Shown: piece after piece, positions 54,564 through 62,934 of the stretch
Position numbering within the stretch: the stretch's first letter is position 1
How the letters are laid out: every line of letters begins with the position of its first letter
Assembly: GCF_001641755.2 (NCBI RefSeq)
Contig: NZ_LRFG02000002.1
Span: 744,001-808,000, forward strand
DNA length: 64,000 nucleotides
DNA from: Microbulbifer flavimaris
Lineage (GTDB): Bacteria > Pseudomonadota > Gammaproteobacteria > Pseudomonadales > Cellvibrionaceae
Direction: 5' to 3'
Translations under genes and position numbers: made by a program
Notes under the pieces: model-generated
The model's database searches: none
The model's input: the letters and a program-made list of their open reading frames with translations, nothing else
Told to the model about the DNA's origin: nothing

Positions 54564-54869
54564 ATTTAAAAATCTATGGATGACTAACTTTTGAAGCCTG
54601 CGGCCTCGAACTATCAATATGCTCCTTAATGGCAACCTTACAGATAACAGGAAACTTTTCGCACTCAGAGTGCTTCACTATAATCAATTAAAGCATCGTG
54701 CTCCGGACATCAACCCGAAATAGAAACCCATTTGACATGATTGAATTTTGCGAACTATTGAATCAAATATAGGCACACACTCGAATATACCCAAGCACAG
54801 CCATCATCAAATGTATTTAATTCATATCCAGGAGCAACGCAGAGGTCAACACAGCACTGCCTAAGGCAT
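54564..54869. other. A+T-rich gap between Nudix and GmrSD-like genes
   Basis: No gene, tRNA or strong hairpin is seen in these 306 bases. It is A+T-rich like the helicase genes and probably holds the Nudix-helicase promoter. Confidence 0.5.
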
Positions 54870-56942
54870 CTATTCGTCACTGCCCAACTGCTTCTCCAGC
54901 GACTGCCTGGCCAAACCGATGACATAGTTCAAGTCACTGGGGTCATCCAGACGAACCTCCACATTGCCATTACCCCAGCGGCCCACACCAGTGACATCGC
55001 GGCATAGCCCGCGGGGATCATCGACTTCCGGGTAGTCCATGTTCAGGGAAATTCGCAACCCCCTGGCCTGCGGCACAACATCCACAAAGTTGGTTTCCGC
55101 TTTATAGGCGACATAGAGCTTAAAAAATGACTCGGTGACACACTCGTCCAACTGCAGCAGGCGGGTGCGCAGTATCTCGAATAGCTCACGCGTACGGCCG
55201 TCCTGCAGGTGCTGGTGGTCATCAATGGTATAGGTGGTCGTGTCCGGCTCCACCTTCCGGTATTGCTGCAGGGTCTCGGCAGGCAGGTTGGGCGCAGCCC
55301 AGATTTGTATGGCTCCCTTGGCCAGGCGTTCAGCGCGCGCCTGGATGGCCGCCTCGCTCCACTTTTCGCACTGGCCCAGTCCTTCGTTGAGTCTGAGCGG
55401 GCTCTGCCGGAAACCGCCGTCCATATCGCGCTTGTCTTTAAACGACTTGTCGCTGTACTCGGAGTTGTAGCCGGTCAGGGTGAGGTTGCCGAGTGTGTGC
55501 AGGTACTGCTCATGGATACGCTGCCAGTCCTCCCCCAGGTCCATGCGCCACTGGGCGCTGAGCTCCTGGTTCTGCGGCATGATGTGCTCAATAGTGTAGT
55601 CATTAACCGGCACCCGCTCCTTGCGCCCGTGGTTCTCAAAACGACGCAGCCAGTAGGAGCGGCGGTTGAACTTATACAGGTTGCGCACCTGCATCTGGCG
55701 CATGAATTCGTCGTCCTTGGGGAAGCGACGGTAAGAGGGCAGCAGCTGGAAGCTGGCCTTGACGCTCTCCAGGTACTGATCCTTGTCTACACCCTTCATC
55801 AGCGTGGCAAAGGTCTGACGTTGGGAGTTGGTGGGGATATCACAGACGGCGCGGCGGAATACATAGCTTTCCACCAGGCGCGCGACCGCAAGAAATTTTT
55901 CATGGTCGAGCAGGCCATCGGTGAAATCTTTGTAGGCCTCCATCAGGAACGGGTAGGTTACATCAGCGCGCAGCTCGCGGATATCGTGGAACACCTCGTA
56001 CAGGTGCGGGTCTTTCTCACCACCGAGGGCGATTCGGCAGTAGTAGCTGGCGTACTCCCTGAGGGAGATCAGCAGGGTTTCCACCTCATGCCCGCGGGAA
56101 TAGGCCTTGAACTGGTCGTAAACCTCCGCCTTTTTCAGGCGGGTGTTGCCGGTATGGATCACTAGGTAAAAGCGCATAAACTCATCGAAGCGCTCGCTGT
56201 AGTTCTCGGCTCCGAATTCCACCTCCATCGGGCGCCAGAGGTCCTCATATAGCCGGGTCTGCAGATCATGCTCCAGCCCCATCAGCACATAGTTGCGGAT
56301 CAGGTCGGCCTGAGTGAGCGCCTTGCCTGTGGAGTTCATGCTCTCGAAGATCATCTGCGGGTTGTCGATACCCTGCTGCAGGCAGACATCGACAATCATC
56401 AGCTTTTTGATGCCCTTCCAGATGTTGTCCAGGCTCTCCTGAGCGATCCGCTCGGCAAAGAACTGATAATTCTCCGCGATGCGCAGAGACCCATCGTCTC
56501 CGATGGGCTTACCATCCAGCAGCCGGATCAGTGAATCTTTGTCGGTCTTGGTCAGGAGCATGCGGTAGGCCGCCTCGCCCTTGCCGTAACGGTTCTTGAG
56601 GTAGTAATCCTCCAGCTGAGCGGCGGAGATGGGTTCATCGATGTCCTCGCGCTCCAGATGGCTCTTCAGCGCGAGCAACAGCAGTGTCATAGTGGTGATT
56701 CGCTGTTGGCCATCGATCACCAGCCAGCGCGGGATCGCCGCATCGACATTTGTCTCGGGGATATAAACGGCGGAGCCGATAAAGTGGCTGTTGAGATCGG
56801 GGTTGCTGCCTACGCGAACGATGTCATCCCACAACTGCTGGCACTGGCTGATTTCCCAGCTGTAAGCCCGCTGGAAGATAGGGATTACAAACTGTTTGGA
56901 GCCTTCCAAAAGCTGCGTGAATTGAAGATCTTGAGCTTTCAT
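54870..56942 (-). CDS. GmrSD-like DUF262/DUF1524 restriction protein
   Basis: This 690-residue protein has the type IV restriction architecture of GmrSD. The N-terminal DUF262 (GmrS-like) region contains the signature IDGQQRITTMTLL at residues 76-88, after FVIPIFQRAYSWE. The C-terminal DUF1524 (GmrD-like HNH nuclease) region carries TIEHIMPQN with His453, then LGNLTLTGYNSEYSDKSFKDKR. A final domain (about residues 580-690; RTRELFEILRTRLLQLDECV) resembles DUF5655. Enzymes of this group cut phage DNA with modified cytosines. AAGGA precedes the start. Confidence 0.88.
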   Translation of the reverse strand: MKAQDLQFTQLLEGSKQFVIPIFQRAYSWEISQCQQLWDDIVRVGSNPDLNSHFIGSAVYIPETNVDAAIPRWLVIDGQQRITTMTLLLLALKSHLEREDIDEPISAAQLEDYYLKNRYGKGEAAYRMLLTKTDKDSLIRLLDGKPIGDDGSLRIAENYQFFAERIAQESLDNIWKGIKKLMIVDVCLQQGIDNPQMIFESMNSTGKALTQADLIRNYVLMGLEHDLQTRLYEDLWRPMEVEFGAENYSERFDEFMRFYLVIHTGNTRLKKAEVYDQFKAYSRGHEVETLLISLREYASYYCRIALGGEKDPHLYEVFHDIRELRADVTYPFLMEAYKDFTDGLLDHEKFLAVARLVESYVFRRAVCDIPTNSQRQTFATLMKGVDKDQYLESVKASFQLLPSYRRFPKDDEFMRQMQVRNLYKFNRRSYWLRRFENHGRKERVPVNDYTIEHIMPQNQELSAQWRMDLGEDWQRIHEQYLHTLGNLTLTGYNSEYSDKSFKDKRDMDGGFRQSPLRLNEGLGQCEKWSEAAIQARAERLAKGAIQIWAAPNLPAETLQQYRKVEPDTTTYTIDDHQHLQDGRTRELFEILRTRLLQLDECVTESFFKLYVAYKAETNFVDVVPQARGLRISLNMDYPEVDDPRGLCRDVTGVGRWGNGNVEVRLDDPSDLNYVIGLARQSLEKQLGSDE

Positions 56943-57429
56943 TATTTTCCTTCTTATCGACTATCCTGCGTGCCTCAGCTAACTGCAAGAGTGACCCTGC
57001 TATTGAGCTGAGCAGCCCAGTTGCCCGGCAAACATCAGCGGCCTCAGGCAACAAACAAGTCTATCGGCTAGATTTCAATCGGCACAAAATCGCAAACCCG
57101 ATGTTTCGTTCCGGCCGAGATAAGGCATAAAGATTAATACTCACGCCATATTGACACAAACTTGTGAGGCCTATCACGCAGAATCCGTGATAAACAACAC
57201 CCGTTTTTAAGCGCTATCACTTCTGGCCAGCGCAGGAAAATTGAAGGTGTGTAAGATTTGATCACCACATGTAAGTGACCAGCAGAAGTGGTTCAGCTCG
57301 AATTAAGGTTTGACTGCGTAACCTCAACGCCAATCGTCACTCTTAAGGCAGCTAAGGTGTTAGGCTGACCTGTACTGGCGAAAAGTTCTGCATAACTCAT
57401 TATCCGTCCAAAGAATAAGGAGCCTCACT
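56943..57429. other. Long intergenic region with repeated GTGATA half-sites
   Basis: No coding sequence is seen in these 487 bases. It contains a CRP-like site TGTGAGGCCTATCACG at 57163-57178, an overlapping seven-base inverted repeat TATCACG/CGTGATA (57172-57178 with 57186-57192) and another TATCAC near 57215. It may mark the island boundary as well as the promoter of the gene at 57430. Confidence 0.5.
57163..57178. promoter_or_regulatory. CRP-like site
   Basis: TGTGA-GGCCTA-TCACG matches the CRP consensus TGTGA-N6-TCACA at nine of ten positions. It lies 252 bases before the start of the secreted protein gene at 57430, which is far, so its target is uncertain. Confidence 0.4.
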
Positions 57430-57864
57430 ATGAAAAAGGCAATCCCGTACCTGGTAACAAGCTTGGTTCTCTCCGCCCCGGCCCTGGCTCAGCAGCCCGA
57501 AGCCGCCGGCAAGGAGATGAAGGAAACCAAAGTTCCCGCAGAAGCCAAGGCGCGCGTTGCCGAGCACCGCGAGATGGCAGAAGGTAAGCGCCAATTGGAA
57601 GCAGAAAAGCGCGCCAAACAAGCCAAGATTCAGGCGAAGAAGGAAGAGAAGCGCCTGATGGCTGAAGAAAAGGGCCTGGCTGCCGAGGGCAATAGTTCCG
57701 AAGCGGAAGAAGCCCGTATGAAAGCCGAGAAGGACAACAAGGGTATGGCAAAGCAGGCTGAGAAAAAGGCCGAACAGGAGCGAAAGGAACTGGGCAAGGG
57801 CTCCGAACAGGGTCAGGCAGCCCGGGAAGAGAACAGCAAAAAGTGGTGGCAGTTCTGGAAGTAA
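57430..57864 (+). CDS. Secreted Lys/Glu/Ala-rich coiled-coil protein
   Basis: This 144-residue product has a signal peptide (VTSLVLSAPALAQ) and a mature chain made almost wholly of Lys, Glu, Ala, Gln and Met (KRQLEAEKRAKQAKIQAKKE, AEEARMKAEKDNKGMAKQ), predicted to form a long charged helix or coiled coil. It ends in the aromatic tail KKWWQFWK. AAGGAG precedes the start. No known family is recognised. A strong terminator follows at 57892, so it is a single-gene unit. Confidence 0.75.
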   Translation: MKKAIPYLVTSLVLSAPALAQQPEAAGKEMKETKVPAEAKARVAEHREMAEGKRQLEAEKRAKQAKIQAKKEEKRLMAEEKGLAAEGNSSEAEEARMKAEKDNKGMAKQAEKKAEQERKELGKGSEQGQAAREENSKKWWQFWK

Positions 57865-57891
57865 TTGCCGGACTCACCCACTGATAAAAAT

Positions 57892-57920
57892 AAAGGGCAG
57901 CCCGATCTGGGCTGCCCTTT
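57892..57920. terminator. Bidirectional terminator between convergent genes
   Basis: A perfect 12-base stem AAAGGGCAGCCC / GGGCTGCCCTTT with loop GATCT lies between the secreted protein gene and the convergent Old Yellow Enzyme gene. Confidence 0.9.
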
Positions 57921-57929
57921 CTCGTTTTG

Positions 57930-59213
57930 TCACTGTGCCAGCGTTTCAGCTGCGCCAGGCTGCATTGTCGATCCCTGGAAGGGTTCGATATAGAGAGACC
58001 GATAACGCTTAACCAGCTTTTTTTGCCTCAACTGACCGAGTATCAGGCTCAGCAGAGGACTCAAGCGGTAAGAGCTTTTACCTGCGCCCCAGCGTTTCAG
58101 GTAACGCTTGATAATCGCCATATTTGCCAGGCCCGATAACGTTTTGTCTTTCCATTTCGCGGTGGGGATTTCGGGCCGGAAGTCTGCCCTGTGTTGCCAA
58201 CGAAGCGGCAAGTCCGGTTGCACTGCCAATGCACTGGCAATTCCCACCAGGTCCACCCCGGCAGCGAGTACTCGCTCCACAGTATCCAGGCCGCGGATGC
58301 CACCCGTCGTCATCAGCGGTACTTCACTGACTTTTGTCAGCGCCTGGGCAAATTCAAGGAAGTAGGCCTCCCGCGCGAGTGTGCTGTCATCGGCAGTGCG
58401 CCCCTGCATTGCCGGCGCCTCGTAGTTGCCACCGGAGATTTCAATCAGGTCGACGCCTGCCCGGTTCAGCATCGCCACCACGGCCGCGGCATCCTGCTGA
58501 TCGAATCCGCCGCGCTGGAAGTCGGCCGAATTGAGCTTTACTGCTACAGCAAAGTCCTTGCTGACCTTGGCCCTGATACCCCGCACCACTGCCATCAGCA
58601 GGCGTGCCCGATTTTCAAGCGAGCCACCCCATGGATCCTGCCTCTGGTTGACGCGAGGCGAGAGAAACTGGTTGAGCAGGTAGCCGTGAGCGGCATGAAT
58701 CTGAACACCGTCAAAACCGGCGCGCTCGGCCTGCTGTGCCGTGTTCACAAACCGTTGAATAACATCCAGGATCTCCGCCTCGTCCATGGCTTTGGGCACC
58801 GGGAACATCTTTGAATGCTTGCCCAGATTGAGCGCGATAGCGGATGGCGCCAGCGCTTTGCCCCCCATGGCCTTGAACACCTGCCGGCCCGGGTGGCTGA
58901 TCTGCATCCAGACCCGGGTATTGTTGTGTTTTGCCTCGAGAGCCCAATGATGGAAGGGCGCTAGGTCGGTGTCGTCCTCCAGCGCCACACCACCGGGACC
59001 GGTCATCGCCAGCTTATCCACCATCACATTGCCGGTGATAATCAGGCCGACGCCGCCCTCCGCCCACTGGCGATAGAGCCGCAGCATCTCACCCCCCGGG
59101 GCCAGGGTTGCTGCGCCCAGATTCTCTTCCATCGCGGCCTTCACCAGACGGTTCTTGAGTTGCTGGCCGTTGGGCAGACGGATTGGCTCGAACGCAGGTT
59201 GAGTCGCTGCCAT
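57930..59213 (-). CDS. Old Yellow Enzyme-family NADH:flavin oxidoreductase
   Basis: This 427-residue FMN-dependent TIM-barrel oxidoreductase is of the OYE/2,4-dienoyl-CoA reductase N-terminal type. It shows LKNRLVKAAMEENL at the flavin site, MQISHPGRQ, the GFDGVQIHAAHGYLLNQFLSPRVNQRQDPWGGSLENRARL block (substrate His and FMN contacts) and TTGGIRG near the phosphate site. The fused C-terminal half of dienoyl-CoA reductases is absent. It is divergent from a MerR regulator, and the shared region contains a 22-base operator within its promoter, so expression is likely effector-induced. Confidence 0.9.
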   Translation of the reverse strand: MAATQPAFEPIRLPNGQQLKNRLVKAAMEENLGAATLAPGGEMLRLYRQWAEGGVGLIITGNVMVDKLAMTGPGGVALEDDTDLAPFHHWALEAKHNNTRVWMQISHPGRQVFKAMGGKALAPSAIALNLGKHSKMFPVPKAMDEAEILDVIQRFVNTAQQAERAGFDGVQIHAAHGYLLNQFLSPRVNQRQDPWGGSLENRARLLMAVVRGIRAKVSKDFAVAVKLNSADFQRGGFDQQDAAAVVAMLNRAGVDLIEISGGNYEAPAMQGRTADDSTLAREAYFLEFAQALTKVSEVPLMTTGGIRGLDTVERVLAAGVDLVGIASALAVQPDLPLRWQHRADFRPEIPTAKWKDKTLSGLANMAIIKRYLKRWGAGKSSYRLSPLLSLILGQLRQKKLVKRYRSLYIEPFQGSTMQPGAAETLAQ

Positions 59214-59264
59214 TGGGTTTACCTCCTGGTTAGTGGGGGCCCTAGCAGGGCTTCTCCAGTCGTG

Positions 59265-59303
59265 GCTGCAAGACTAAACTTAAAGCCAACTTTAAGTTCA
59301 AGC
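59265..59303 (-). promoter_or_regulatory. MerR-type promoter and operator
   Basis: AACTTAAAG-CCAA-CTTTAAGTT (59277-59298) is a perfect 22-base inverted repeat. On the minus strand it lies between -35 TTGAAC (from about 59301) and -10 TAGTCT, exactly 19 bases apart. This overlong spacer is the hallmark of promoters activated by MerR-type proteins by DNA distortion. It reads toward the OYE gene. Confidence 0.8.
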
Positions 59304-59333
59304 CTGTCTCGCTTTTTTACCAGACGGTGTTGC

Positions 59334-59765
59334 ATGACCATAAGAATCGGTGCCGTTGCCTCTGAAACCGGAGTCCCCGCCTCCACCATCCGCTATTACG
59401 AGCAGCTCGGCCTGCTGCCGGGCGTGACCCGCACGGCTGGCGGCAGCCGACGCTATTCTGAACAGGCGGTCCTGCGCCTGCAGATGATCCGCGCCCTGCA
59501 GGCGCTGGGTTTCTCCCTGGAGCAAATGCAGGTGTTCTTTCAGGACGAGGGCGGCGATCTCGAACACGAGCAGGTATTGACGGCCATAGACGGTCAGCTG
59601 GAATCGTTGCATGAACTGATCAAGAGCCTGCAAACCAAGCATCGCGCGCTCAAGGGGATCTGGGCATTACTGGAAAAGACCTGGGAGGCTGGTCGCTGCA
59701 TGGCGGATGATGAGCTGCAGGCTCTGGTGGGGTCCGTCCTCCCCACCATTCACGACAAGAGCTAA
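59334..59765 (+). CDS. MerR-family regulator
   Basis: This 143-residue MerR-type regulator has its winged-helix domain at residues 2-70: IRIGAVASETGVPASTIRYYEQLGLLPG then GGSRRYSEQAVLRLQMIRALQALGFSLEQMQ. A dimerisation helix and a short tail with a single Cys follow (GRCMADDELQ). It therefore probably senses an organic or redox signal rather than a metal pair. The start ATG at 59334 is the first that gives the conserved TIRIGAVA. It lies divergent from the OYE gene and presumably acts on the operator at 59277-59298. Confidence 0.9.
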   Translation: MTIRIGAVASETGVPASTIRYYEQLGLLPGVTRTAGGSRRYSEQAVLRLQMIRALQALGFSLEQMQVFFQDEGGDLEHEQVLTAIDGQLESLHELIKSLQTKHRALKGIWALLEKTWEAGRCMADDELQALVGSVLPTIHDKS

Positions 59766-59859
59766 GCGGGGCTACCCCAGGTCCTGAGCTGCGTGCGCTA
59801 TTTTGAAGCGCAGTGGGAGACAGCACAGGTGACAGAGGCACAAGCAGCCGGAGGTGAGA

Positions 59860-60318
59860 GTGAACGACGAGCACGACCTGAACCGATTTATCCAGGCACA
59901 AGCCGATAGTTACGCACAGGCACTATCTGAACTGAGAGAAGGTCAAAAGCGCAGTCACTGGATGTGGTATATCTTCCCTCAGATTCACGGTCTTGGCCGC
60001 AGTGCCACTGCGCGGCACTACGCTATCAAAAGTCGCGGCGAGGCACTCGACTACCTGCAACACGCCATTCTCGGTGCGCGACTGCGGGAGTGTGCTGAAG
60101 CCCTGCTCGACTTGGAGGGAAGAACCGCCCATCAGATTCTCGGCAGCCCCGATGACTTAAAGCTCAAGTCATCCATGACTCTCTTTGATGCGGTTGCCGA
60201 GGGGGAGCCGGTTTTCTCTCGGGTGCTGGACAAGTACTATGGCGGGGAAAAAGACAGCGCCACGCTGGAGATACTCTCCAGTGATTCCCAGAAACATGGC
60301 CAGGCCCAAAAGGGGTAG
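59860..60318 (+). CDS. DUF1810 family protein
   Basis: This 152-residue DUF1810 protein shows the family blocks DLNRFIQAQADSYAQALSELREGQKRSHWMWYIFPQIHGLG, then SRGEALDYLQHAILGARLREC and SSMTLFDAVAEGEPVFSRVLDKYYGGEKDSATLEIL. The biochemical role is unknown. GGAGG lies just upstream of the GTG start at 59860. It precedes a VOC-family gene by 42 bases on the same strand. Confidence 0.9.
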   Translation: MNDEHDLNRFIQAQADSYAQALSELREGQKRSHWMWYIFPQIHGLGRSATARHYAIKSRGEALDYLQHAILGARLRECAEALLDLEGRTAHQILGSPDDLKLKSSMTLFDAVAEGEPVFSRVLDKYYGGEKDSATLEILSSDSQKHGQAQKG

Positions 60319-60360
60319 TCCCCATCGCGCCTTGTCAGCTTGATCTTCCGGAAGCAGACC

Positions 60361-60795
60361 ATGCAACTGACGCCCTTTCACCTCGCGATTCAGGTTCGGG
60401 ATATCGATGAAGCCCGGGAGTTCTATGGCCACAAGATGGGCCTGCCGGAGGGCCGCAGCGCCGAGCACTGGATCGACTTCAACCTGTTCGGCCATCAGCT
60501 GGTTACCCACCTCAACCCCGCGATCGGTTCCCACGGCAAGGTGGCGGCTGTGGCAAACCCGGTGGATGGACACGGTGTCCCCGTGCCGCATTTCGGTGTG
60601 GTAATGAACTTTGACGACTGGCAAGTTTTCGCCGAGCGGGCCCGGGGCTTTGTCGAGGAATTCCTGATCGAGCCCTATATCCGCTTCGCTGGCAAACCCG
60701 GGGAACAGGGCACCATGTTCTTTCAGGACCCGAGTGGCAACGCACTGGAGTTCAAGGGCTTTCGCGATATACAGGGCGCACTGTTTGCCACCTGA
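60361..60795 (+). CDS. VOC-superfamily (glyoxalase-like) protein
   Basis: This 144-residue vicinal-oxygen-chelate protein has two beta-alpha-beta-beta-beta modules: FHLAIQVRDIDEAREFYGHKMGLPEGRS with a His metal ligand at the start, and PHFGVVMNFDDWQVFAERARGF, ending in GTMFFQDPSGNALEFKGF with the terminal Glu ligand. It resembles a dioxygenase or glyoxalase-like hydrolase, with substrate unknown. The start is the ATG at 60361. Confidence 0.85.
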   Translation: MQLTPFHLAIQVRDIDEAREFYGHKMGLPEGRSAEHWIDFNLFGHQLVTHLNPAIGSHGKVAAVANPVDGHGVPVPHFGVVMNFDDWQVFAERARGFVEEFLIEPYIRFAGKPGEQGTMFFQDPSGNALEFKGFRDIQGALFAT

Positions 60796-61271
60796 GCTTG
60801 GCTGAAACCACCATCACTCCGCCCCGCAAGGAACACTACCAGCTGATCAGCATGACTGCCGCTGGCTGCAATAGGAACCATGCTCGGGACACCCGATAGC
60901 GGTCGCCCGGACCCACCCCACACTTCTGCAGGTTCCCACAGCTCTGTCACTAAATCACTTGGCTTTTGGTGCCACTTATATCGAGAGTCAGGCGCGTTGG
61001 CGCCAAAAAAAGCTGACTAAGCTGACTTTTGTCCTCTAATGGCAACCCCAGTTGGCCAATACGGGCGTATTTCGACTGGACTTCTCGCTGCGAAATAATC
61101 AAAAATATTTGATCTTGTGATGAAGGTCACGGTTTGCTGGTGACTCGTGGCACATTTGACCGCGCCTCTATCTTGGAGGGCGCGATACTGAACAAGCAGG
61201 TTTCACTACCGGCCGACTGACCCCGTAACCGGGCAACGACAGCTGCCGACGACAGAAGAATAAGTAACAGC
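60796..61271. other. Intergenic region upstream of the PAS-LuxR gene
   Basis: These 476 bases hold no convincing gene. A CRP-like site lies at 61116-61131. The 60990-61100 part is A+T-richer and may contain the promoter of the regulator at 61272. Confidence 0.5.
61116..61131. promoter_or_regulatory. CRP-like site upstream of the PAS-LuxR gene
   Basis: TGTGA-TGAAGG-TCACG agrees with the CRP consensus at nine of ten positions. Its centre is about 148 bases before the start codon at 61272. Confidence 0.45.
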
Positions 61272-62069
61272 ATGAAACCAACAACGCACGCGCTGAAATC
61301 CGTCTGGGATGCAGCCAGAGAGCACCTGAGTGCCGAAAGCGCGGATAACGATCTCGTGCAGCTCGATAATCGCCTGGCGTCCGCGTTCTGCTGTGGGCCC
61401 AATTATCATTTCGTGCTGGATTTTTCCGGCATGCAGCCAGAGCATGGGACTCCTTCTATTCGGCACGTCAGCCCGTCGATCAAGAGCGTGCTTGGCCTCG
61501 ATCCTGGGCAAGTGGTATTGCAGGATATTCTCGACCGGATGCACCCGGACGATACCGAATTTGTGGCCCGTGCAGAGCAAGCGGCATTTGATTTTATTTA
61601 TGGGCGCATAGCGGCGGACAAACGCCCGAAGTACAAGGTTTCCTACTGCTTCCGGTTCAAGACTGCGGAAGGGAACTACCAGCTATTCAACCACCAGGCC
61701 ATGATTCTCACTACCGATCCGGCCGGACGCCTGGCCCGGTCCCTGTGTATTCAAACCAATATCCAGCACCTGACGGAGCAAAATAATCACTGCATTTCTG
61801 TGATCGGCATGTCCGGCGAACCCTCGTACCTCAACCTGGATATCTCTCAAATGAGCGCCCCGACGCCGGTATCCGGGGTGCTGTTTACCGAGCGGGAAAT
61901 GGAAGTGATTCGCCTGATGTCAAAGGGACTGACCAGCCGGGATATTGCCAAGACGCTGTGCATTGCCGCCAATACCGTCAAGAATCACCGCAAGAATATC
62001 CTCAACAAATCGGGATGCAGGAATGCCGGCGAACTGATCACCCGCTGCATCACCGAGGGCATCCTCTAG
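61272..62069 (+). CDS. PAS-LuxR orphan regulator
   Basis: This 265-residue regulator has an N-terminal PAS-like sensor (residues about 45-165, with HFVLDFSGM, RHVSPSIKSVLGLDPGQ and ILDRMHPDDTEFV, the typical PAS-3 pattern) and a C-terminal LuxR helix-turn-helix (FTEREMEVIRLMSKGLTSRDIAKTLCIAANTVKNHRKNIL, residues about 205-244). It lacks a receiver domain, so it is not a standard two-component regulator. No binding partner is next to it. A CRP-like site lies upstream. Confidence 0.85.
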   Translation: MKPTTHALKSVWDAAREHLSAESADNDLVQLDNRLASAFCCGPNYHFVLDFSGMQPEHGTPSIRHVSPSIKSVLGLDPGQVVLQDILDRMHPDDTEFVARAEQAAFDFIYGRIAADKRPKYKVSYCFRFKTAEGNYQLFNHQAMILTTDPAGRLARSLCIQTNIQHLTEQNNHCISVIGMSGEPSYLNLDISQMSAPTPVSGVLFTEREMEVIRLMSKGLTSRDIAKTLCIAANTVKNHRKNILNKSGCRNAGELITRCITEGIL

Positions 62070-62176
62070 CAAAGTCACTTGCAGACACGGCGCTGCACTT
62101 CGCCTTGCGACGCAATTATTCTTGGCCTGCGGCGACAAATCCCAGCATTTATTCGTGTTGAGGCAGGATTAACCAG

Positions 62177-62200
62177 AAAAAATAGCCCCAAAGGGCTATT
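62177..62200 (-). terminator. Terminator of the DJ-1/PfpI gene
   Basis: AATAGCCC / GGGCTATT (loop CAAA) is followed, in the minus-strand direction, by a run of six T residues. It lies 146 bases after the stop of the DJ-1/PfpI gene at 62346. Confidence 0.8.
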
Positions 62201-62345
62201 GTACGATGCGCCACATGCCAGACAATAAGTACCGAGCCTCTGAATCCCCGAAACAGTTCTGGAGGCTCAGTGGAACAGGGACGTTCCACTCACTGCGGGC
62301 CCCATGCAGGGCAACCCGGGCAGAGCCGGATAGCCTGTCAGGCCA

Positions 62346-62900
62346 TCAGACCGCCATCGGCGCCGCTACTTCATCCCGCTTTTCCGCCCCGAACAGGCAT
62401 TCCACCAGCTGCAGCGCGAATGCCATCGCCGTTCCCGGCGCCTGGCTGGTTACCAGTTTTCTGTCCACGCACACCGGCGCTTCACTGGCAGCGCGGGCCT
62501 GCTGATACAGGTCCGCCAGAAAGTTCTTGTGGCAGGTTGCCTCGTAGTCCGTAATCAGGCCATTGCGGCTGAGCACCACAGCCGGCGCTGCGCAAATGGC
62601 ACCCACCCAGCGATCGTTTTTCAGTTGTGCCGCCAGTAATTCCAGTAGCGGCGCACAGCCCCCCAGATGCTCGGCTCCCGGCATACCGCCCGGCAGGGCA
62701 ATCAGGTCCCACTCGGTATCGAGACAATCTCCAATCGCGCAGTCGGCCTTGAGCTGCACATCGCGCGAAGCGCGCACCAGCAGCTCGGGGGCAACCGAGG
62801 CCAGGGTCACGTCGGCGCCGGCACGCCGCAACACATCGACAATGGTGACGGTTTCAATTTCCTCGCTGCCATCTGCCACCGGGACCAGAACCCTTGTCAT
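62346..62900 (-). CDS. DJ-1/PfpI family protein
   Basis: This 184-residue protein of the DJ-1/ThiJ/PfpI superfamily resembles YajL. The conserved Cys is in VGAICAAPAVVLSRNGL at about residue 104, and the acidic partner is in GSEEIETVTIVDVLRRAG near residue 14. Family blocks WDLIALPGGMPGAEHL and VTSQAPGTAMAFALQLVE are present. Members act as chaperones or as glyoxalase/deglycase enzymes, and the exact role is unresolved. A minus-strand terminator lies at 62177-62200. Confidence 0.92.
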   Translation of the reverse strand: MTRVLVPVADGSEEIETVTIVDVLRRAGADVTLASVAPELLVRASRDVQLKADCAIGDCLDTEWDLIALPGGMPGAEHLGGCAPLLELLAAQLKNDRWVGAICAAPAVVLSRNGLITDYEATCHKNFLADLYQQARAASEAPVCVDRKLVTSQAPGTAMAFALQLVECLFGAEKRDEVAAPMAV

Positions 62901-62934
62901 CAGCTGCCTCCTGCAAAATGTTTGATGCTGTCAC

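Noticed and set aside
49172..57429. Search for an integrase and a duplicated tRNA-Phe 3' end marking island borders
   Set aside because: No integrase gene and no exact copy of the tRNA end were found; only the degenerate copies in the tandem repeats.
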